A stretch of 7,324 bases of DNA from Pseudomonadota bacterium (GTDB lineage Bacteria > Pseudomonadota > Gammaproteobacteria > Acidithiobacillales > Acidithiobacillaceae): the NCBI GenBank assembly GCA_021839095.1, contig JAKCBU010000048.1, positions 1-7,324 on the forward strand. Reading direction: 5' to 3'. Below, piece after piece: positions 6,501 through 7,324 of the stretch. A program made the position numbers and the translations under genes. How positions within the stretch are numbered: position 1 is the first letter of the stretch; every line of letters starts with the position of its first letter. The notes beneath the pieces were generated by a model. The model did not search any database. It was not told the origin of the DNA and saw only the letters and a program-made list of their open reading frames with translations.

Positions 6501-6558
6501 GGCGCGGCAACGGTGTCAGGGACCCCTGTGACGCCCCTCGTTGCCGCGCGCCTTTTTT
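6501..6558 (+). terminator. Branched intrinsic terminator after the SulP gene
   Basis: GCGCGGCAACG (6502-6512) pairs perfectly over 11 bp with CGTTGCCGCGC (6539-6549). The run of six T at 6553-6558 begins three bases later. The 26-base loop can hold a small second hairpin, CAGG (6517-6520) with CCTG (6525-6528). This ends the carbonic anhydrase-SulP transcript and insulates it from rplU. Confidence 0.88.
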
Positions 6559-6569
6559 CTCGACCGACT

Positions 6570-6627
6570 TCGGGGGCGTAGTGGCTCACATGCTCGTCTG
6601 AGCCGGTAAGGCCGCCTTCCTCCCCGA
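6570..6627. other. Potential three-way-junction RNA structure in the sulP-rplU gap
   Basis: An outer 6-bp helix, TCGGGG (6570-6575) with CCCCGA (6622-6627), encloses two hairpins. The first is GGCTCA (6583-6588) with TGAGCC (6599-6604), around a 10-base loop. The second is GG-AAGG (6605-6611, one bulged T) with CCTTCC (6615-6620), around a CCG loop. The two inner hairpins abut without a gap. The element lies between the sulP terminator and the rplU promoter, so it belongs to neither predicted transcript. No coding potential and no tRNA features were found here. It may be chance pairing in GC-rich DNA. Confidence 0.3.
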
Positions 6628-6652
6628 TTGCGGTGTTGGCGGTCAAACTCAC

Positions 6653-6682
6653 TTGACCTTAATACCCTAACAACGGTATCTT
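6653..6682 (+). promoter_or_regulatory. Sigma70 promoter of rplU-rpmA
   Basis: TTGACC (6653-6658) matches the -35 consensus at five of six positions. TATCTT (6677-6682) matches the -10 at four, and the spacing is 18 bases. Transcription would begin near 6689, giving a leader of about 43 bases. The position just upstream of a highly expressed ribosomal-protein unit, after a strong terminator, supports it. Confidence 0.65.
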
Positions 6683-6719
6683 ACCGGGCCTTTCCGGGCA
6701 GTATCGGCAAAACCCATGT

Positions 6720-6725
6720 TGGAGG
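6720..6725 (+). promoter_or_regulatory. Ribosome binding site of rplU
   Basis: TGGAGG lies 6 bases before the ATG at 6732 and only 3 before an in-frame GTG at 6729. The spacing favours the ATG, which also gives exactly the usual 103-residue L21 beginning MYAV. Confidence 0.8.
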
Positions 6726-6731
6726 TTTGTG

Positions 6732-7043
6732 ATGTACGCGGTCATTGAAAATGGTGGCAAGCAGTATCGAGTGGCAGTGGGCGACAAGCTCCGGCTCGAA
6801 AAGATGGAGGCAGCACCCGGCGCCGAACTCGCATTCGACCGCGTCCTGATGCTGGGTAGTGGCGACACGGTTCAGGTCGGCCAGCCTCTGGTGGCGGGTG
6901 CATCGGTGAAGGTCACGGTACTCAGCCAGGGACGTGCCAAAAAGGTGCATATTTTCAAGATGCGTCGGCGCAAGCATTATCGCAAGCAGCAGGGCCATCG
7001 CCAGTATTTTACCGAAGTCCGTATCACCGGCATCGAAGCCTAA
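6732..7043 (+). CDS. rplU: 50S ribosomal protein L21
   Basis: This is a 103-residue ribosomal protein, the same length as E. coli L21, which binds 23S rRNA in the large subunit. The N-terminus, [14 protein letters not shown], and the strongly basic C-terminal segment [17 protein letters not shown] (residues 78-94) are family hallmarks; the latter contains the L21 signature with the G-H-R core. It ends in VRITGIEA, as expected. rpmA starts 11 bases after the stop, and its ribosome binding site begins inside the stop codon, so the two are one transcription unit. The gene is complete and ordinary. Confidence 0.98.
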   Translation: MYAVIENGGKQYRVAVGDKLRLEKMEAAPGAELAFDRVLMLGSGDTVQVGQPLVAGASVKVTVLSQGRAKKVHIFKMRRRKHYRKQQGHRQYFTEVRITGIEA

Positions 7044-7054
7044 GGAGCACCATC

Positions 7055-7315
7055 ATGGCACATAAGAAAGCGGGCGGTTCTTCCCGCAACGGTCGCGATT
7101 CAGAATCCAAGCGTCTGGGCGTCAAGCGCTACGCCGGACAGGAAGTCATCAGTGGCAATATCATCATTCGTCAGCGTGGCACGCAATTCTATCCGGGCGC
7201 CAATGTCGGTATCGGCAAGGATCATACCCTCTTCGCCACGGCGGAAGGGGTCGTGAAATTTGAGCGCAAGGGCCCACGCCAGGTGCGCACCGTCAGCGTC
7301 GTTTCAGCGACCTGA
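7055..7315 (+). CDS. rpmA: 50S ribosomal protein L27
   Basis: This is an 86-residue ribosomal protein, complete, close to the usual 85 of E. coli. It begins [24 protein letters not shown] and contains the L27 signature [15 protein letters not shown] (residues 34-48). The conserved flexible N-terminus of L27 reaches toward the peptidyl-transferase centre and contacts tRNA. Here it starts directly with the mature-type sequence, without the cleaved leader seen in Firmicutes. AAGGAG at 7042-7047 lies 7 bases before the ATG. No terminator is seen in the nine remaining bases; the GTPase gene obg/cgtA is the usual next gene and is expected beyond the edge (inference). Confidence 0.98.
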   Translation: MAHKKAGGSSRNGRDSESKRLGVKRYAGQEVISGNIIIRQRGTQFYPGANVGIGKDHTLFATAEGVVKFERKGPRQVRTVSVVSAT

Positions 7316-7324
7316 GCGGACAGA

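Noticed and set aside
6383..6652. 89-codon - strand frame reaching into the sulP-rplU gap
   Set aside because: It overlaps the end of sulP and its terminator. The Arg/Thr-rich product has no recognisable features, and no promoter or ribosome binding site supports it.
6570..6660. tRNA-like segment with a D-arm-like GTAGTGGCTCA and a T-loop-like GGTCAAACTC
   Set aside because: No acceptor stem, anticodon stem or proper TTCRA T-loop can be placed at the right distances, so it is not a tRNA gene. The pairing is reported only as an unnamed structure.

Overview
The window is a gene-dense stretch of a GC-rich proteobacterial chromosome. All seven genes that can be supported, plus the tail of an eighth, lie on the + strand. 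The content is UbiE (ubiquinone/menaquinone methylation), a MetW tail, cobalamin-independent MetE, a beta-carbonic anhydrase paired with a SulP transporter, and rplU-rpmA in the usual order. This fits an aerobic, probably autotrophic beta/gammaproteobacterium or an Acidithiobacillus-type organism. The genus is an inference from gene content and sequence feel and cannot be proved without a database search.

Layout. Positions 1-182 are the C-terminal end of metW. A glutathione S-transferase-fold protein (202-858) follows after 19 bases, then ubiE (907-1692). A 9-bp inverted repeat straddles the stop codon of the GST gene. A 96-base gap to the preferred metE start carries a perfect match to the MetR consensus (TGAA-N5-TTCA) and a plausible sigma70 promoter. 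metE (1789-4143) follows and ends in a strong intrinsic terminator. After a 161-base regulatory gap comes a two-gene unit, beta-carbonic anhydrase (4305-4934) and a SulP-family transporter with a STAS domain (4944-6491), closed by a second strong terminator. A 240-base gap holds that terminator, a compact potentially structured element and a good promoter for rplU (6732-7043) and rpmA (7055-7315).

How the genes work together. metW and metE both belong to methionine synthesis. Methionine made by MetE becomes S-adenosylmethionine, the methyl donor of the UbiE reaction. The carbonic anhydrase/SulP pair looks like an inorganic-carbon acquisition module, with bicarbonate uptake coupled to CO2/bicarbonate interconversion. 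Just upstream of it are two T-N11-A/TNA-N7-TNA boxes of the type bound by LysR-family regulators such as CbbR. rplU-rpmA encode 50S ribosomal proteins L21 and L27 and normally precede the GTPase gene obg/cgtA, which would lie beyond the right edge.

Most of the window is ordinary core genome. The points most worth a second look are the MetR box at metE, a His/Cys-rich insertion inside MetE, the paired LysR-type boxes before the carbon-uptake genes, an unusual STAS phosphosite in the SulP protein, and a possible three-way-junction RNA before the rplU promoter. No mobile element, CRISPR array, tRNA or rRNA was seen.
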